A stretch of 64,000 nt of DNA from Chryseobacterium sp. Bi04 (GTDB lineage Bacteria > Bacteroidota > Bacteroidia > Flavobacteriales > Weeksellaceae): positions 248,001 to 312,000 of the forward strand of contig NZ_CAKKLP010000002.1 of the NCBI RefSeq assembly GCF_918698085.1, given 5' to 3'. Numbering within the stretch: position 1 is the first letter of the stretch; each line of letters opens with the position of its first letter. The notes beneath the pieces are model-generated. The model saw only the letters and a program-made list of their open reading frames with translations, searched no databases and was not told the DNA's origin. Positions 33,917-42,913 of the stretch are shown one piece after another. Position numbers and translations under genes: made by a program.

Positions 33917-36502
33917 TTACATCGGACCACCTTGCTGGTCATCGCCGGTTTCATTGGCATTGATGTCTTTTTTCTTCTTAGTCTGTTCTATTTTTTCTCC
34001 CTGCTTAAATCTATAGGTTAAAGAGATAGAAAACTGTCTTGGCTGCCACTGCATATAGCTGCTGCGTGTATAGTCATTACTGTAGTTAAATGTCTCCATA
34101 CCTCTTGTATTAAAGATATCCTGAATGTTGAAGGAAATAGTTCCGTCACCTTTCCAGATCGTTTTAGATGCTCCCAGGTTTAATGCGTACATATCCTGTC
34201 TGTTCTGGCTGGCTGTTTTTTGTCCTCCTCTGTAGAAACCTTGCAGCTGTACACTTAATGTCTTATCAAGTTTAAATGTGGTATTAAGACGTAATCTTGT
34301 AGAGAAACCACTTCCTGTAAAATCCAGTGAGCGTACCTGCTTAAGACCGTTGATGTCTCTTGTTTCATAAGATGCGATTCCGGTAGTTTTATATCCGAAA
34401 AGATCTACACTACCCATAATCTTGAACCAGGCAAAAGGATCATAGGTAAAGTTCAGGTCCAAACCATAGCGATCATCATTACCCAGGTTTTCCGGCTTTG
34501 TATAGAAAACTCTCTGTCTTTCATCCGGTCTGTATACCAGCATCTTTGTATCATCTGTTGAATGCCTGTAATATAGGGTAGGGTTGATGGTAAATTTCTT
34601 TCTGGTAATATTATAACCTACTTCATAAGAATCTACGTACGATGGGTTAAGGTCGATATTTCCTTCAAAAATATTTTGGTTATTGGTATAGTTGGGGAAA
34701 GGAACCATAAAGAATGATCTCGGTCTGTCTATTCTTCGGGAATAGTTTACTAAGATCTGGTTATTCTTGGATATATCATAGCTTAAGAATACACTTGGAA
34801 ATAGATTATTGTAATTCTTGTTTTTATTTAATGGAGGCTTATCAAGGTTCTGACTGATGTAATTGATTTTAACATTTGAAAGCTCGTCTCTTAATCCTAC
34901 CTGATAACTAAGACTTCCTATTTTACTTTTAAACTGTAAATAGAAAGCATTGAACATCTCCCTGTAATCCGTATTGTTATTATAATTCGGAATAAGAGGG
35001 TTATTAGAAGTACTGCTTACAAAATTATCATAAGTATTATCATTGATATCCAATCTGTAGCCGGCTTCAAGTTTGGAGTTTTCTCCTATTGGTAATTCAT
35101 AGTCTGCTTTACCTATGATGGTTTTGCTTACAGAATGTCTTCTGGTAATATCCTGTACAGAAGGTACATAATCAACACTTTCCAGAATATCAGCATTATT
35201 ATTGCTTCTGTTTCTTTGTAAACTTACAGATAATGATAAATTTTGCCCTTTATCATCAAATTTATGGTCTAAACCTACATCTCCCTGGAAGGCAAGATTG
35301 TTAAAGGTCGTTTTTGAATCTCTCAGGGTATAAGGATTCTTGAGATTCCAAAGATTAGAAGCGTCTCCTGTATATCTGTAAAAAGTATCGTAAGTGTTTA
35401 CAAGTTCATTTCCGTCACCGTCAAAAGTTCTCACTAATCCTGTCAGATTTAATGATGTTTTTTCAGAAATATCATATACAAAACCGGCACTTATATTATA
35501 GTTTTTGTTGTAAGTTTTGTTGACAGAGTTTTGCTGCTGATGTACAGGTACATCCTTTGGTGCTACACCAGGAACTATATCAGGGAATACAATATTATGA
35601 TAGGTTGTTTCTGAGTTACTCTTGGTTTTGTTTTCCGTGTAGCCTCCGCCACCGTTCATAAACCAGGTCCAGTTATTTTTTCTCCAGCTTAAATTGGCAT
35701 TCAGAGATGTTCTTGGGAAATATCCTAAAGCACCCACTACACTTCCGTTAAATCCTACTTTTTTACTCTTTTTAAGAATAATATTTAAAATACCCGAAGT
35801 TCCGCTTGCTTCAAATTTTGATGAAGGGTTGGTAATGACTTCAATTCTTTCGATCTGATCAGCAGGAATACTCTGTAATGCATTAGCTCCGTCATCAATT
35901 CCCAGAAGAGAAGAAGGCTTTCCGTTAATGAGGAATTTTACATTGGTACTTCCTCTCATAGAAACCGTTCCATCCGTATCTACGGTAACAGAAGGAACAT
36001 TACTTAAAACATCCTGAAGACTTCCTCCCTTACTTACGATATCCTGTGATGGGTCATAAGTCTTTTTATCCAGCTCTACTTTGTAGGCTTTAGTGGCTGC
36101 TGCTGTAATAACAACACCCTGCAGCTCCTGAGTTTTGCCATCCAGAGTAGTAGTTGCTTCAGGTTCTATGGAGAGCGCACCAATATTTCCGTTTGCTGCT
36201 ATATTTTTACTGACTATGCTTTTCTTATAGTCTATTGCTTCTACTGTAATGTCATACTCTCCGGGAACAAGCTGCAGCTTGTATTGCCCTTTTTCATCAG
36301 TGAGTACAGCGTCGCTTAATGTTTTATTAGCTTTATTGCTAAAAGTTACAGAAGCATAAGGTACAGGCTGGTTCTTCTTATTGACAATAATTCCTGAAAT
36401 ATCTGATTTCTCCTGAGCAAAAGCCATAGCAGCTGCCGAAAGAACCAGAGTAAGCCCTAGTGTTTTTTTTGTGAAAATATTGACAATTTCCGTCTTATTC
36501 AT
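33917..36502 (-). CDS. Outer-membrane beta-barrel protein, TonB-receptor-like
   Basis: This 861-residue protein has a signal peptide (about 1-29), then a CarboxypepD_reg-like domain (about 30-115; DISGIIVNKKNQPVPYASVTF), a plug-like domain (DVLSNVPSVTVDTDGTVSMRG, about 165-185) and a large Tyr/Asn-rich beta-barrel (about 250-840). It fits the outer membrane beta-barrel (OMP_b-brl_3) family seen in Bacteroidetes TonB-dependent systems. The substrate is unknown; no SusD-like partner is adjacent. The C-terminus is Lys/Asp/Glu-rich with a Gln-Gln-Gly-Gly end. Confidence 0.88.
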   Translation of the reverse strand: MNKTEIVNIFTKKTLGLTLVLSAAAMAFAQEKSDISGIIVNKKNQPVPYASVTFSNKANKTLSDAVLTDEKGQYKLQLVPGEYDITVEAIDYKKSIVSKNIAANGNIGALSIEPEATTTLDGKTQELQGVVITAAATKAYKVELDKKTYDPSQDIVSKGGSLQDVLSNVPSVTVDTDGTVSMRGSTNVKFLINGKPSSLLGIDDGANALQSIPADQIERIEVITNPSSKFEASGTSGILNIILKKSKKVGFNGSVVGALGYFPRTSLNANLSWRKNNWTWFMNGGGGYTENKTKSNSETTYHNIVFPDIVPGVAPKDVPVHQQQNSVNKTYNKNYNISAGFVYDISEKTSLNLTGLVRTFDGDGNELVNTYDTFYRYTGDASNLWNLKNPYTLRDSKTTFNNLAFQGDVGLDHKFDDKGQNLSLSVSLQRNRSNNNADILESVDYVPSVQDITRRHSVSKTIIGKADYELPIGENSKLEAGYRLDINDNTYDNFVSSTSNNPLIPNYNNNTDYREMFNAFYLQFKSKIGSLSYQVGLRDELSNVKINYISQNLDKPPLNKNKNYNNLFPSVFLSYDISKNNQILVNYSRRIDRPRSFFMVPFPNYTNNQNIFEGNIDLNPSYVDSYEVGYNITRKKFTINPTLYYRHSTDDTKMLVYRPDERQRVFYTKPENLGNDDRYGLDLNFTYDPFAWFKIMGSVDLFGYKTTGIASYETRDINGLKQVRSLDFTGSGFSTRLRLNTTFKLDKTLSVQLQGFYRGGQKTASQNRQDMYALNLGASKTIWKGDGTISFNIQDIFNTRGMETFNYSNDYTRSSYMQWQPRQFSISLTYRFKQGEKIEQTKKKKDINANETGDDQQGGPM

Positions 36503-36633
36503 AGGTTATTTTTTGTATAAAAATCATGAAGGGATACCCCTAATACCATAGATCTTCAGATTGCTCTGATTCTCATGATATTATGATTTGTGTATTATTT
36601 TTTACTGTTTAAGTTTTTAAATGCTTGCTTTGC

Positions 36634-37659
36634 CTATTTTATATTTTTTGAATTAAGCCAATCCTGATAGGCTTTTGCATTTACAGCATGCTCTTCTGCA
36701 CTTGCCGTAAATTTATGATATCCAAATTTTGCAGGATCAGCACACATAAATATATAATTATTGTTTTCTGCGTTTAAAACAGCATCTACAGAATTCTTGT
36801 CCACCACACAGATAGGCCCTGGAGGGATACCTGCATTTGCGTAGGTATTATATGGAGAAGGAGTTGATAAATGCTTATATAAAACCCTTTTAATGGGTTC
36901 TTTAAAATTAGTCTGCTTATTGATGGCATAGATTACCGTAGGGTCAGACTGAAGCTTCATTCCTTTTCGGTAACGGTTCAGGTATAATCCTGCTATCGTT
37001 TTCATTTCATCCTTCTTTCCTCCGGATTCTTTATACACAATAGACGCCAGTGCATAGATCTGATCTCTTGTTAAAGCAGACTGCTGCTCCTTATTTTTTC
37101 TTTCACCGGTCCAGAATTCATTATACTGATCTTCAAATTTTGCAAAAAACTCTCTTGGGCTTACCGTCCAGAAGAAGTTATAAGTATCTATGAAAAAATA
37201 TTTTTTTAAATCTTCAACATTTTTATACCCTTTTTCCTGTGAAATACCATCAAGGTCTTTTACGAAATGTAAAGAATCCAGTTCCGTTTTTTTAGTCACT
37301 TTGCCAATCATCTGGTACATATCTCCAAAATCTCCGATTCTGAAAGAATTGGCTGTTTGATTACCTGCTTTAATCATGTTCACAAGATCAGAGTTGCCTT
37401 TACCCTCCTGAATATGATAACGCCCGGCTTTAAAAGCGGTAGTAAGACCTTTATCTTTAGCCACTGCTTCAAAAGACTCCCTATCTTTTAAATGGGGAGC
37501 AATAGAATCCATGATCTGTTTGAAATCCGCTTTATGAGGAATCAATACATATCCTTCTTTTTCTACGTTGTTTCCGAAGTACTTATTATAAAATCTCAAT
37601 CCAAAAAAACCTGCGATTACAAAAACCAGCAGAATGACAATGAGAATAGCTTTTTTCAT
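36634..37659 (-). CDS. mltG: Endolytic murein transglycosylase MltG
   Basis: MltG cuts nascent glycan strands and sets their length. One N-terminal membrane helix (about 3-22) anchors this 341-residue protein in the inner membrane. The catalytic Glu is E211 in ASIVYKESGGKKDEM, matching E218 of the E. coli protein. LNRYRKGMKLQSDPTVIYA, SPYNTYANAGIPPGPIC and the final YQDWLNSK are family hallmarks. dapF lies 31 nt upstream on the same strand, a peptidoglycan-themed pair. Confidence 0.96.
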   Translation of the reverse strand: MKKAILIVILLVFVIAGFFGLRFYNKYFGNNVEKEGYVLIPHKADFKQIMDSIAPHLKDRESFEAVAKDKGLTTAFKAGRYHIQEGKGNSDLVNMIKAGNQTANSFRIGDFGDMYQMIGKVTKKTELDSLHFVKDLDGISQEKGYKNVEDLKKYFFIDTYNFFWTVSPREFFAKFEDQYNEFWTGERKNKEQQSALTRDQIYALASIVYKESGGKKDEMKTIAGLYLNRYRKGMKLQSDPTVIYAINKQTNFKEPIKRVLYKHLSTPSPYNTYANAGIPPGPICVVDKNSVDAVLNAENNNYIFMCADPAKFGYHKFTASAEEHAVNAKAYQDWLNSKNIK

Positions 37660-37690
37660 TCTTATACTATTGATTAAAAGTTTATGGTTT

Positions 37691-38458
37691 CTAAAGAATA
37701 TCTATCTTACCTTTAAAAACCTGCTTTGCAGGACCTTCCAGCCAGATGCTTTGAAAGGAGTCTCCGTTTTTTTCAGCATATACCTTCAGATTTCCTCCTA
37801 ACGTTTTAACTTTTACAGAAGTTAGATTGTCTTTTTGTAGAAAAGTTAAAGCAGAAGCTGTAACTCCTGTTCCGCAGCTGTAAGTTTCATCCTCAACGCC
37901 TCGTTCATAGGTTCTTACAAAAATTTCATTATCGGAAATTTTTTCCACAAAGTTGACATTAATTCCTTTTTCTTTATAATTTTCTGAATTTCTGATCCCG
38001 TTCCCTTCGGCATACACCTTATAATTTGCTAAATCCTCTACATATCTTACATAATGAGGAGAACCGGTATTAAGAACAGAATCATTGCCGTCATGAGAAA
38101 TGGCATTTACATCAATCATTTTTAATTTAACGATCCCGTTATGGATTTCCGCTTCATGCTCACCATCTATAGCAATAAACTTACATTTATCTTCAAAAAT
38201 ATCTAGGAAAAAAGCAAATGCTACCAGGCATCTTCCTCCGTTTCCACACATAGTACTTTCTCCACCATCAGAATTATAATATACCATTTTGAAATCGTAA
38301 TGATCATCGTTTTCCAATAAGATAAGGCCATCAGCACCAATTCCAAAACGTCTGTCACATAGTTTTTCAATATTCTTTTTGTCTTTAGGAAACTGAAGGT
38401 CACGGTTATCTACCATCACAAAATCATTTCCAGTACCCTGATATTTATAAAATTCCAT
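37691..38458 (-). CDS. dapF: Diaminopimelate epimerase
   Basis: DapF epimerises LL-DAP to meso-DAP for lysine and peptidoglycan. Two active-site cysteines are visible: C71 in MCGNGGRC and C195 in YSCGTGVT. YQGTGNDFV near the start and FGIGADGLI are typical. At 255 residues it is a normal length. A TAnnTTTG element lies 24 nt upstream. mltG follows closely, so both may be cotranscribed for cell-wall work. Confidence 0.96.
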   Translation of the reverse strand: MEFYKYQGTGNDFVMVDNRDLQFPKDKKNIEKLCDRRFGIGADGLILLENDDHYDFKMVYYNSDGGESTMCGNGGRCLVAFAFFLDIFEDKCKFIAIDGEHEAEIHNGIVKLKMIDVNAISHDGNDSVLNTGSPHYVRYVEDLANYKVYAEGNGIRNSENYKEKGINVNFVEKISDNEIFVRTYERGVEDETYSCGTGVTASALTFLQKDNLTSVKVKTLGGNLKVYAEKNGDSFQSIWLEGPAKQVFKGKIDIL

Positions 38459-38482
38459 ACCTTTTTATCTAATTTAAAGAAG

Positions 38483-38490
38483 CAAAATTA
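38483..38490 (-). promoter_or_regulatory. Promoter -7 element of dapF-mltG
   Basis: Read on the minus strand this is TAATTTTG, 24 nt before the dapF start codon. Confidence 0.55.
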
Positions 38491-38503
38491 ATATATTTAA
38501 AAT

Positions 38504-38536
38504 GAAAAACGAACAGTGTTAACTGTTCGTTTTCTT
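38504..38536. terminator. Terminator after the low-complexity lipoprotein gene
   Basis: Perfect arms 38506-38517 and 38522-38533 with a GTTA loop. The A run on the plus strand gives T residues on the minus-strand transcript. Confidence 0.82.
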
Positions 38537-38563
38537 ATTTATAATCGTTTTACCTAACCGTTT

Positions 38564-39253
38564 TTATCTAAATCCTCCGGTGTTCTGTCTGTTTGTGCTG
38601 CCTGAGCTATTTGAATTGCCCGAGCTGCTGCTGTTACTGGAACTTCCTCTGAACCCTCCGCTATTTGAAGAAGGTGGAGGCGTACTGTTGTTGCTTCCTG
38701 AACTTCTGAATCCACCGCTGTTTGAGCTTCTCTGAGGAGCCTGATAAGTGTTGTTCTGATTTCTGAACCCTCCGGAATTGTTGGTTTTTTGATTTCCCTG
38801 ATTATTCTGGCTGTTGTTGTTTCTAAAGCCTCCACTGCTTTGGTTTCTAGTACCCTGATTATTGTTATTCTGGGAATTGTTGTTTCTGAAACCACTGTTA
38901 TTGTTATTATTACGGTCGTAATAAGGCTCTCCTCTGAATCCGGTATTCGGTCTTGTAGAGTTATTATCTGATCTCCTTTCTACATATACCTTTCTTCTTG
39001 AGTTATTCGCATTATAGTAATAATAAGGGACACCATTGTCATAGTAATAATTAACATTGTCCCTGTAATAATACCCATCATTACCATAATATCCACCATT
39101 TCCATAGTATCCGGATGGTGCATAATAATATCCATTATTATAATATGGATCACCATAACCGCCATTATTGGCATATCCGTCTGAGTATGCTAAACAAGAT
39201 GTCAAACTTGCAAATGCAACAATACTAGCTGCTATTTTTAATAAATTTTTCAT
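38564..39253 (-). CDS. Asn/Gly/Tyr-rich lipoprotein
   Basis: Lipoprotein signal MKNLLKIAASIVAFASLTSC (C20 lipidated). The rest of the 229 residues is low complexity: a Tyr/Gly/Asn part (YYNNGYYYAPSGYYGNGG type, about 25-80), a short basic linker (RRKVYVERRSDN) and then repeated GGFRNN or GGFRSS units (about 105-229). This resembles disordered or adhesive surface proteins, not an enzyme. The start lies 5 nt after the pnuC stop, so the two genes are probably cotranscribed. Function unknown. Confidence 0.75.
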   Translation of the reverse strand: MKNLLKIAASIVAFASLTSCLAYSDGYANNGGYGDPYYNNGYYYAPSGYYGNGGYYGNDGYYYRDNVNYYYDNGVPYYYYNANNSRRKVYVERRSDNNSTRPNTGFRGEPYYDRNNNNNSGFRNNNSQNNNNQGTRNQSSGGFRNNNSQNNQGNQKTNNSGGFRNQNNTYQAPQRSSNSGGFRSSGSNNSTPPPSSNSGGFRGSSSNSSSSGNSNSSGSTNRQNTGGFR

Positions 39254-39257
39254 GACT

Positions 39258-39920
39258 TTATTGTACTTTTTTCTCTTTAAAACTTTTTTTCCAATTAAGG
39301 TATCCTAAGATAGCCATTATAGTAAATACCAAATATTGAACCGAAGTGATGCCAAGTCCCTTAAAAATCATCATAGGCATGCAAATAAAATCTCCGATAA
39401 TCCAGAAAATCCAGTTCTCAATGCGCTGTTTGGCCATAAACCACATTCCTACTAAAAATATGGAAGTGGTAAAAATATCCAGCCAATTTGCCCAATCCAA
39501 ATGATATAATCCGAAATTGGTTTCTTCCATTTGGTCAATATAAGGTTTATAATAATAAATCAAAGTAACCAGCGCTAAACTAAGGATAAAAAGAATACCC
39601 GCATAGATCCATTCCTTTTTTGTGGCCCAGGTAACTTCTATATGAATATGATCTTTAGAATTCTTAGACCATAATATCCATCCGTAGATACTCATTACAG
39701 TATAATAGACATTGATCAGGCAGTCTCCCAATAATCCGAAATTAAAAAGAATATAAACATAGATCAATGTAGAGATAATGCCGGTAGGGTATACCCAGAT
39801 ATTTTTTTTGATAGAAAAATAAACGCTTAAAATACCAAAAACAGCCCCCGAAGACTCCAGCAAAATCTGTGCTGCTGTATAGTTTTCATACGGCTTCACA
39901 AAAAGATCATATAAATTCAT
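39258..39920 (-). CDS. pnuC: Nicotinamide riboside transporter PnuC
   Basis: PnuC carries nicotinamide riboside (or, in related PnuT proteins, thiamine) into the cell. Several hydrophobic helices span this 220-residue protein, with family motifs SGAVFGILSVYFSIKKNIW, VYPTGIISTLIYVY and NWIFWIIGDFICMPMMIFKG. I start it at ATG 39920: the promoter element at 39926-39933 lies between it and the alternative ATG six codons upstream, which would be untranscribed. It precedes a low-complexity lipoprotein gene by 4 nt. Confidence 0.9.
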   Translation of the reverse strand: MNLYDLFVKPYENYTAAQILLESSGAVFGILSVYFSIKKNIWVYPTGIISTLIYVYILFNFGLLGDCLINVYYTVMSIYGWILWSKNSKDHIHIEVTWATKKEWIYAGILFILSLALVTLIYYYKPYIDQMEETNFGLYHLDWANWLDIFTTSIFLVGMWFMAKQRIENWIFWIIGDFICMPMMIFKGLGITSVQYLVFTIMAILGYLNWKKSFKEKKVQ

Positions 39921-39925
39921 GTGAT

Positions 39926-39933
39926 CAAAAATA
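39926..39933 (-). promoter_or_regulatory. Promoter -7 element of pnuC, decides its start
   Basis: Read on the minus strand this is TATTTTTG, ending five bases before the chosen ATG. The upstream ATG at 39938 would lie before the transcription start. Confidence 0.5.
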
Positions 39934-40085
39934 AACAAAATTTAACACGTAATAAAATACTTTGAATAATGTGTCGGTCAGGTTTTTAGATTTTTTTATT
40001 TAAAATAAATGACGAAAGTTTGTCAATAAACATGAGAGTACGTAAAATTTTTATATTTTCGTAAATCCTTAATAAATAAAAAAAC

Positions 40086-41603
40086 ATGTCTAAAATTTGG
40101 GTTAAGAAGCCGCTAAGTGCCTATGAGGCTGATATGAAGAAAAGTGAGCTGAAGAAAGTCCTTGGAAAATGGAGTTTAACAGCAATTGGAGTAGGTGCTA
40201 TCATTGGTGGTGGAATCTTTGTACTTACCGGAACCGGAGCTTATTATCATGCAGGGCCGGCTCTTGCAATCTCTTTTATCATAGCAGGTATAGCCTGTGT
40301 TTTTGCAGCATTATGTTATGCGGAATTTGCTTCCATCATTCCTGTTGAAGGGTCTGCTTATGCATATGCGTATGGAACGGTAGGGGAAATTTTTGCCTGG
40401 GCAATGGGGTGGTGTCTCATTCTGGAGTATGCCATGGCGAGTATGGCGGTTTCCGTGAGTTGGTCCGGGTACTTTACCAAATTTTTAAAAATATTTGGCG
40501 TTCATTTGCCAACATATCTTACTTCAGATCCTGCCAGCTATACAGGAGATGGTTTTTCAATGAATCTTCCTGCTTTTATCCTTGTATTACTGATTACCGC
40601 ATTGCTGGTAAAAGGGACTAAGGAAGCTGCCGGCGCAAATAACCTGATCGTATTAATGAAAACTTCTGCCGTTATTTTCGTAATCATTGCAGGTGTTTAT
40701 ATTATCTTCTCTAATACAAATCTTTACAATGCTGTAGATGGAGTGAAAAACTGGAATCCTTTTATCCCAGATCCGATAAAAATTAAAAATTCTGAAGGAG
40801 ATCTGGTCTCTGCATATGGTATAAAAGGAATTATTTCCGGAGCAGCAGCTATCTTCTTTGCGTATATAGGTTTCGATGCTGTCTCTACACAGGCAGGGGA
40901 AGCTATTAACCCTAAAAAAGATGTGCCTTTCGCCATTATTGCTTCATTATTGGTTTGTACTGCATTATATATTTGTGTATCTCTTGTATTGACAGGGATG
41001 ATGCACTATACAGACTTTAACCCTGAAGGAAAATATCCTGATGCAATTAAAGCACCGGTAGCGTATGCTTTTGAAATTGCCGGAAAACACTGGGCAAGTA
41101 ATGTGGTAACGATTGCTGCTACAGTAGGTTTGATTTCTGTAGTAATGGTAATGATGATGGGACAGTCCAGAATCTTTATCGGAATGGCAAAAGACGGTTT
41201 GATTCCTAAATTTTTCGGAGAACTTCACCCAAAAACAAAAACTCCTTACAAAGGAATTATCCTGCTAGGAATAATAGTAGCGCTTATCGCTGCATTTACC
41301 CCAATTTCAACATTGGCAGATATGACCAGTTTCGGAACTCTGTTTGCGTTTACATTGGTTTGTATTGCGGTTTGGGTGATGAGAAAGAAAGAACCGAATT
41401 TAATCAGACCTTTCAAGGTTCCTGCGTATAAAATCGTTGTGGGATTAGGAGTATTTATCAATATATATTTAATATTTAACTTAAGTGCTCATGCATTGGA
41501 ACTTTCTGCTGTATGGCTTTTCTTGGGAGGGTTAGTATATTTCCTTTATGGAAAATCAAACAGTAAACTTAATAATCCGGAAAAATATAAAGACGTAGAT
41601 TAA
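40086..41603 (+). CDS. Amino acid permease, APC family
   Basis: A 505-residue transporter with about 12-14 membrane helices. GAIIGGGIFVLTG at 37-49 is the family substrate loop in helix 1, and the helix 6 region has IFFAYIGFDAVST. The closest group by eye is the cationic amino acid transporter-like (YfnA/CAT) branch. The N-terminus has a charged cytoplasmic segment. It is monocistronic, with a strong terminator just after it. Confidence 0.92.
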   Translation: MSKIWVKKPLSAYEADMKKSELKKVLGKWSLTAIGVGAIIGGGIFVLTGTGAYYHAGPALAISFIIAGIACVFAALCYAEFASIIPVEGSAYAYAYGTVGEIFAWAMGWCLILEYAMASMAVSVSWSGYFTKFLKIFGVHLPTYLTSDPASYTGDGFSMNLPAFILVLLITALLVKGTKEAAGANNLIVLMKTSAVIFVIIAGVYIIFSNTNLYNAVDGVKNWNPFIPDPIKIKNSEGDLVSAYGIKGIISGAAAIFFAYIGFDAVSTQAGEAINPKKDVPFAIIASLLVCTALYICVSLVLTGMMHYTDFNPEGKYPDAIKAPVAYAFEIAGKHWASNVVTIAATVGLISVVMVMMMGQSRIFIGMAKDGLIPKFFGELHPKTKTPYKGIILLGIIVALIAAFTPISTLADMTSFGTLFAFTLVCIAVWVMRKKEPNLIRPFKVPAYKIVVGLGVFINIYLIFNLSAHALELSAVWLFLGGLVYFLYGKSNSKLNNPEKYKDVD

Positions 41604-41611
41604 TTTAATAT

Positions 41612-41635
41612 AAAACCGCTTCGGCGGTTTTTTTG
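41612..41635 (+). terminator. Terminator after the permease gene
   Basis: AAAACCGC (41612-41619), TTCG loop, GCGGTTTT (41624-41631), then T residues. Confidence 0.92.
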
Positions 41636-41647
41636 TTTGTATAGCTT

Positions 41648-42658
41648 ATGAAAAAGATTTTCTCTATTCTATTCCTTTGTGTAGGAATTTGTGCATTTTC
41701 CCAGCAGGTGGAAAGCATTGAAAACATTTTTAATGATAAAATAAGTATCAGAGCTCTTGAGCTGTATGATAACAAAGTCTGGTATAGTGGTACAGACTCC
41801 AAATTTGGGTTTGTGGATGTAAAAGATCCGAAGAATCAAAAACAGATCAGATTATCAGAAGACAAGCTTCAGTTTCGAACACTGGCACAGGATCAACATT
41901 CTTTTTATGCCATTAATATTGAAAGCCCTGCTCACTTCTTTAGAATTGATAAGAAAGATTTAAAAGCTCAGGTTGTTTTTACAGATACTACGAAAACTGC
42001 ATTCTATGATGCGCTGCATTTTGTAAATGATAAACTGGCTTATACTTTCAGTGATGCAGATAAAGATCATGCCCTGAAGTTAGCGGTGTACAAAGAAGGG
42101 AAGTGGAGTATGCTTAAAAATACCATAATTTTGAATGAAGGAGAAGCGGCTTTTGCAGCCAGTAACACCAATATCTCTTCCACCAAAAACTTTGTATGGA
42201 TGGCAACAGGAGGTAAGGCTTCAAGAATTATAAGACTAAATTTAAAGAATGAAAAATTTGAAGTGTTCAATACCCCATTTATACAGGGGGAATCTTCGCA
42301 GGGAATGTACTCCATAGATTTCAATGATGACCGTTTCGGAATTGCAGTGGGAGGAGATTATACAAAGCAGGATGCCAATATCAATACTATTGCTACTACA
42401 AATGATGGAGGTGAAACCTGGCAGATTCAGGCATCAGGACAGAATGCAGGATATACTACCTGTGTTAAAATTAAACCCGGCTCAAAAGGAAAAGACATCA
42501 TTGCAGCAGGAGATCAGCACATCAGTTATTCCTCGGATTTTGGGAAAACATGGAAGAAGATTTCTGATGAAAAAGGCTTTTTTGTCTGCCAGTGGATAGA
42601 TCGTAACACTGTTGTCTTTGCAGGAAAAGACAGAATTGCGGTGATGAAATTGAAATAG
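41648..42658 (+). CDS. Secreted beta-propeller protein (YCF48/BNR-like)
   Basis: A signal peptide covers about 1-18 (cleavage after CAFSQ). The 336-residue chain repeats the pattern of a YCF48/BNR-type beta propeller, including ATTNDGGETWQIQASG and YSSDFGKTWKKISD (Asp-box-like S-x-D-x-G-x-x-W). It is similar to proteins labelled as oxidoreductase or photosystem assembly-like in Flavobacteria. No catalytic signature is present. A periplasmic or surface scaffold role is inference. Confidence 0.8.
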   Translation: MKKIFSILFLCVGICAFSQQVESIENIFNDKISIRALELYDNKVWYSGTDSKFGFVDVKDPKNQKQIRLSEDKLQFRTLAQDQHSFYAINIESPAHFFRIDKKDLKAQVVFTDTTKTAFYDALHFVNDKLAYTFSDADKDHALKLAVYKEGKWSMLKNTIILNEGEAAFAASNTNISSTKNFVWMATGGKASRIIRLNLKNEKFEVFNTPFIQGESSQGMYSIDFNDDRFGIAVGGDYTKQDANINTIATTNDGGETWQIQASGQNAGYTTCVKIKPGSKGKDIIAAGDQHISYSSDFGKTWKKISDEKGFFVCQWIDRNTVVFAGKDRIAVMKLK

Positions 42659-42847
42659 TAAAGGATTTAATAAAAATAATAAAATACTAAACGTAAGAAG
42701 GATCTTCTTGAGAAATGGATACATCTAAAAAATAAATAGTATATATAGAATTTATCATTATTAACGAAAGGCCTTACAGACGATATTTAGACTCATTATA
42801 AAATAAAACCTAATATATTTCATAGGTCAAAATTCATAACTTATAGT

Positions 42848-42855
42848 TAATTTTG
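42848..42855 (+). promoter_or_regulatory. Promoter -7 element of hemN
   Basis: TAATTTTG lies 58 nt before the hemN ATG. The predicted leader contains an inverted pair TTATAAG...CTTATAA, which could fold or bind a regulator. Confidence 0.5.
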
Positions 42856-42913
42856 TACAATGAAGTTATAAGATTCTTAAATTTCATGACCTTATAAAAT
42901 TTTAATTTTCGAA

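Noticed and set aside
38554..38895. Thr/Arg-rich minus-strand frame inside the low-complexity lipoprotein gene
   Set aside because: It is a shadow frame created by the repetitive Gly/Asn codons of the lipoprotein gene.
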